From an uncultured Eubacteriales bacterium (lineage in GTDB: Bacteria > Bacillota > Clostridia > Oscillospirales > Oscillospiraceae), in the NCBI GenBank assembly GCA_900321335.1, contig ONVR01000361.1, positions 1 to 5,517 on the forward strand: 5,517 bases of DNA. The letters are read 5' to 3'. Position 1 is the stretch's first letter. Every line of letters starts with the position of its first letter. Below the pieces are notes generated by a model. The model had not been told where the DNA came from and made no database searches. It was given only the letters and a program-made list of their open reading frames with translations. The position numbers and the translations under genes are program-made. Positions 4,877-5,517 of this stretch are shown piece after piece.

Positions 4877-5517
4877 ATGGCAGAACACGTTAACGACTAT
4901 CTGGGGCGGGAGCGGATCGGCAAGCTGCTGCTGAAGTTTTCCATCCCCTGCATTCTCTCCATGCTGGTCTCATCCCTGTACAACATCGTAGATCAGATCT
5001 TCATCGGCCACGGCGTGGGCTTTCTCGGCAACGGCGCCACCAACGTGGTCTACCCCATTACGGTGGTCTCTCTGGCTGTTGCCCTGATGATCGGCGACGG
5101 CACCGCCGCGTACCTGAGCATCTGCCAGGGACGGCAGGACACGGAAAACGCCCACCGCAGCGTGGGCAACGCCGTGACCCTGATGATCGCCTCCGGCGTC
5201 GTGCTGGCCGCCGCGTTCCTCCTGCTGCGGGACCCCATCCTGCATCTGTTCGGCGCCACCCCCAACAACATCGACTACGCCCGGCAGTATTACGACATCA
5301 TCGCCGCCGGCATCCCCTTCTTCGTCTTCGGCGTTTCCATGGGCAGCATCATCCGTGCCGACGGCAGTCCCAAGTACTCCATGGCCATCACCGTGGTGGG
5401 CTGCATCGTCAACGTGATCCTGGACCCCATTGCCATCTTCGTGCTCCACTGGGGCATGCGGGGCGCCGCCCTGGCCACGGTGATCGGCCAGATCGTCACC
5501 GCCGTCATGGCGCTGGG
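4877..5517 (+). CDS. MATE-family multidrug/cation exporter (partial, C-terminus outside window)
   Basis: The frame stays open from the ATG at 4877 to the window end, giving 213 residues of a family that is usually about 450 long, so roughly the first half is present. MATE proteins (PF01554 style) export organic cations and drugs in exchange for Na+ or H+ across the cytoplasmic membrane. Visible family features are a short hydrophilic start, the first helix ending in YNIVDQIFIG (35-44), the GDGTAAYLS segment (73-81), LFGAT (124-128), IRADGSPKYSM (159-169) and NVILDPI (179-185). Hydrophobic segments alternate as expected for the N-terminal six-helix bundle. The start is fixed by AGGAGG at 4864-4869, seven bases upstream. 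The pattern resembles MepA-like clostridial members, but the substrate cannot be told from sequence. It has its own promoter and a short hairpin leader. Confidence 0.92.
   Translation, partial: MAEHVNDYLGRERIGKLLLKFSIPCILSMLVSSLYNIVDQIFIGHGVGFLGNGATNVVYPITVVSLAVALMIGDGTAAYLSICQGRQDTENAHRSVGNAVTLMIASGVVLAAAFLLLRDPILHLFGATPNNIDYARQYYDIIAAGIPFFVFGVSMGSIIRADGSPKYSMAITVVGCIVNVILDPIAIFVLHWGMRGAALATVIGQIVTAVMAL

Noticed and set aside
4836..4934. Possible upstream leader peptide in the MATE leader (starting MRMTRIRLF)
   Set aside because: Its ATG lies inside the terminator stem with no ribosome binding site upstream, and the frame runs on past the MATE start codon. It does not look like a regulatory leader peptide.
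1..5517. CRISPR arrays, insertion sequences, tRNA or rRNA genes, attachment sites
   Set aside because: I saw no regularly spaced repeats, transposase-like coding sequence, terminal inverted repeats of an insertion element, or tRNA cloverleaf in the window.

Overview
The window is GC-rich DNA from a member of the Firmicutes, most likely a clostridial gut-type organism (Oscillospirales-like). The clues are strong AGGAGG-type ribosome binding sites, sigma-A-type promoters, a T-box riboswitch, lipoprotein signal peptides, and protein sequences typical of that group. The taxonomic placement is inference from style; no marker gene for taxonomy was compared.

Layout: (1) positions 1-497, minus strand, hold the N-terminal part of a lipoprotein with a KPVIYLYP motif, cut by the window edge. 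(2) Positions 498-611 form a divergent intergenic region in which two opposed promoters share one GTATAC core. (3) Positions 612-1349 encode RsmE, the 16S rRNA m3U1498 methyltransferase. (4) Positions 1350-1786 are a non-coding leader: a consensus promoter followed by a complete tryptophan-type T-box riboswitch, with a UGG specifier, stem I loop E motif, stem II, stem IIA/B pseudoknot, antiterminator and competing intrinsic terminator. (5) Positions 1787-4719 are a three-gene ABC importer: lipoprotein substrate-binding protein, membrane permease and ATPase (trpX-trpY-trpZ type). (6) Positions 4720-4876 carry a promoter and a short leader with a terminator-like hairpin directly in front of a ribosome binding site. 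(7) From 4877 to the end there is the N-terminal half of a MATE-family exporter.

How it works together: when uncharged tRNA-Trp accumulates, the T-box should stabilise the antiterminator and allow transcription of the importer, so the cell takes up tryptophan or a close relative. The importer itself is tryptophan-poor: the binding protein and the ATPase contain none, and the permease has three. A second good promoter lies between trpX and trpY, so the permease and ATPase may also be made independently of the T-box. A large hairpin in that gap can compete with an alternative pairing that would cover the trpY ribosome binding site.

Nothing here is clearly a new class of system. The regulatory architecture of the importer and the short attenuator-like leader of the MATE gene are the parts most worth testing.
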